Shown piece by piece: positions 55,471 through 55,714 of a stretch of DNA of 55,714 bases. Within the stretch, counting starts at the first letter, position 1. Every line of letters begins with the position of its first letter. The translations under genes and the position numbers were made by a program. Under the pieces are notes generated by a model. The model was not told the DNA's origin, did no database searches, and saw nothing but the letters and a program-made list of their open reading frames with translations. This DNA comes from Cyanobacteria bacterium REEB446 (lineage in GTDB: Bacteria > Cyanobacteriota > Vampirovibrionia > LMEP-6097). The DNA is taken from NCBI GenBank assembly GCA_018970325.1, contig JAGWWP010000009.1, forward strand, positions 1 to 55,714, in the 5' to 3' direction.

Positions 55471-55714
55471 TTAAACTTTAGCCCCTATCAGCTCAATAGA
55501 ATAACCATTAGGATCTTTAACGAAGGCTATAACCGTAGTACCATGCTTCATCGGACCAGCTTCCCTAGTAACCAAGCCGCCTTTCGCTTTTATTTCCTCA
55601 CATGCTTTATAGACATCGTCCACTTCTAAAGCTATATGACCAAAAGCATCTCCCAGATCATATTCTGAACGTCCCCAGTTATAAGTAAGCTCTATAACAG
55701 TATTTTCAGCTTCA
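55471..55714 (-). CDS. gloA: Glyoxalase I (lactoylglutathione lyase), 5' end outside window
   Basis: The last 80 codons of a minus-strand gene are visible, running off the window end. They read [31 protein letters not shown] and end [13 protein letters not shown]. These carry the metal ligands expected for glyoxalase I (Glu in VIELTYNW, His in FGHIAL, Glu in SIELI). GloA converts methylglyoxal-glutathione hemithioacetal to lactoylglutathione, consistent with glutaredoxin elsewhere. It lies 34 bp before the photolyase start on the same strand. Confidence 0.88.
   Translation of the reverse strand, partial: EAENTVIELTYNWGRSEYDLGDAFGHIALEVDDVYKACEEIKAKGGLVTREAGPMKHGTTVIAFVKDPNGYSIELIGAKV

Overview
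The window is AT-rich, densely coded bacterial DNA on both strands, with short intergenic gaps, frequent start/stop overlaps and some TTG/GTG starts. Lipoproteins, a MotB stator with a peptidoglycan-binding domain, a possible TonB-like C-terminus and lipid-linked sugar enzymes suggest a flagellated, probably double-membraned bacterium. The mix of an LCP ligase, a VKOR/thioredoxin pair, a photolyase, a PdtaS/PdtaR-type ANTAR two-component pair and dispersed flagellar genes would fit a non-photosynthetic relative of cyanobacteria (Melainabacteria/Vampirovibrionia type). That placement is an inference and no rRNA is present to test it.

Layout. 1-6.7 kb looks accessory: the end of a dinD homologue, an unknown 543-aa protein with a HEPN-like motif, two AAA_14/DUF4143 ATPases, an MFS transporter and a small SMEK-like protein. 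6.9-12.6 kb is housekeeping and envelope: ruvB coupled to a membrane protein with a kinase-like end, an RDD/aspartyl-protease-like/TonB-like fusion, glutaredoxin-rsmA, and a MaoC-like hydratase. 12.6-18 kb is motility: motB with two co-transcribed paralogues carrying degenerate P-loop domains, and a divergent fliS with a sigma-28-like promoter. 18-27 kb holds a ComEA-like protein, a Gfo/Idh oxidoreductase, a lipoprotein, an LCP protein with a processive GT2, a LysR regulator, a medium-chain dehydrogenase lacking two usual zinc ligands and a large TPR protein. 27-39 kb holds a degraded ORF pair, tyrS, the ANTAR two-component system, a third DUF4143 ATPase, a GtrB-like GT2 with a GT-C membrane glycosyltransferase, threonine aldolase, an HD hydrolase and ilvC. 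39-44 kb mixes motility and biosynthesis: proA-nadD-fliL-fliM on the minus strand and flgBC divergent from it. 44-50 kb is again accessory: a three-gene operon of unknown role, tlyA, a KAP NTPase interrupted by one stop codon in an A tract, and an AlbA_2 protein with a 12-bp tandem repeat. 50-55.7 kb holds a Trx-lipoprotein-pgk-murJ operon, VKOR, photolyase and the end of a glyoxalase gene.

The most unusual signals are: a family of roughly 20-40 bp repeats that occurs between genes and also in frame inside nadD, where each copy coincides with about ten extra residues; the motB-linked pair of pseudo-AAA paralogues; the RDD/protease-like/TonB-like fusion; and an inverted repeat just upstream of each of the three DUF4143 ATPases. 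No tRNA, rRNA, CRISPR array or insertion sequence was found.
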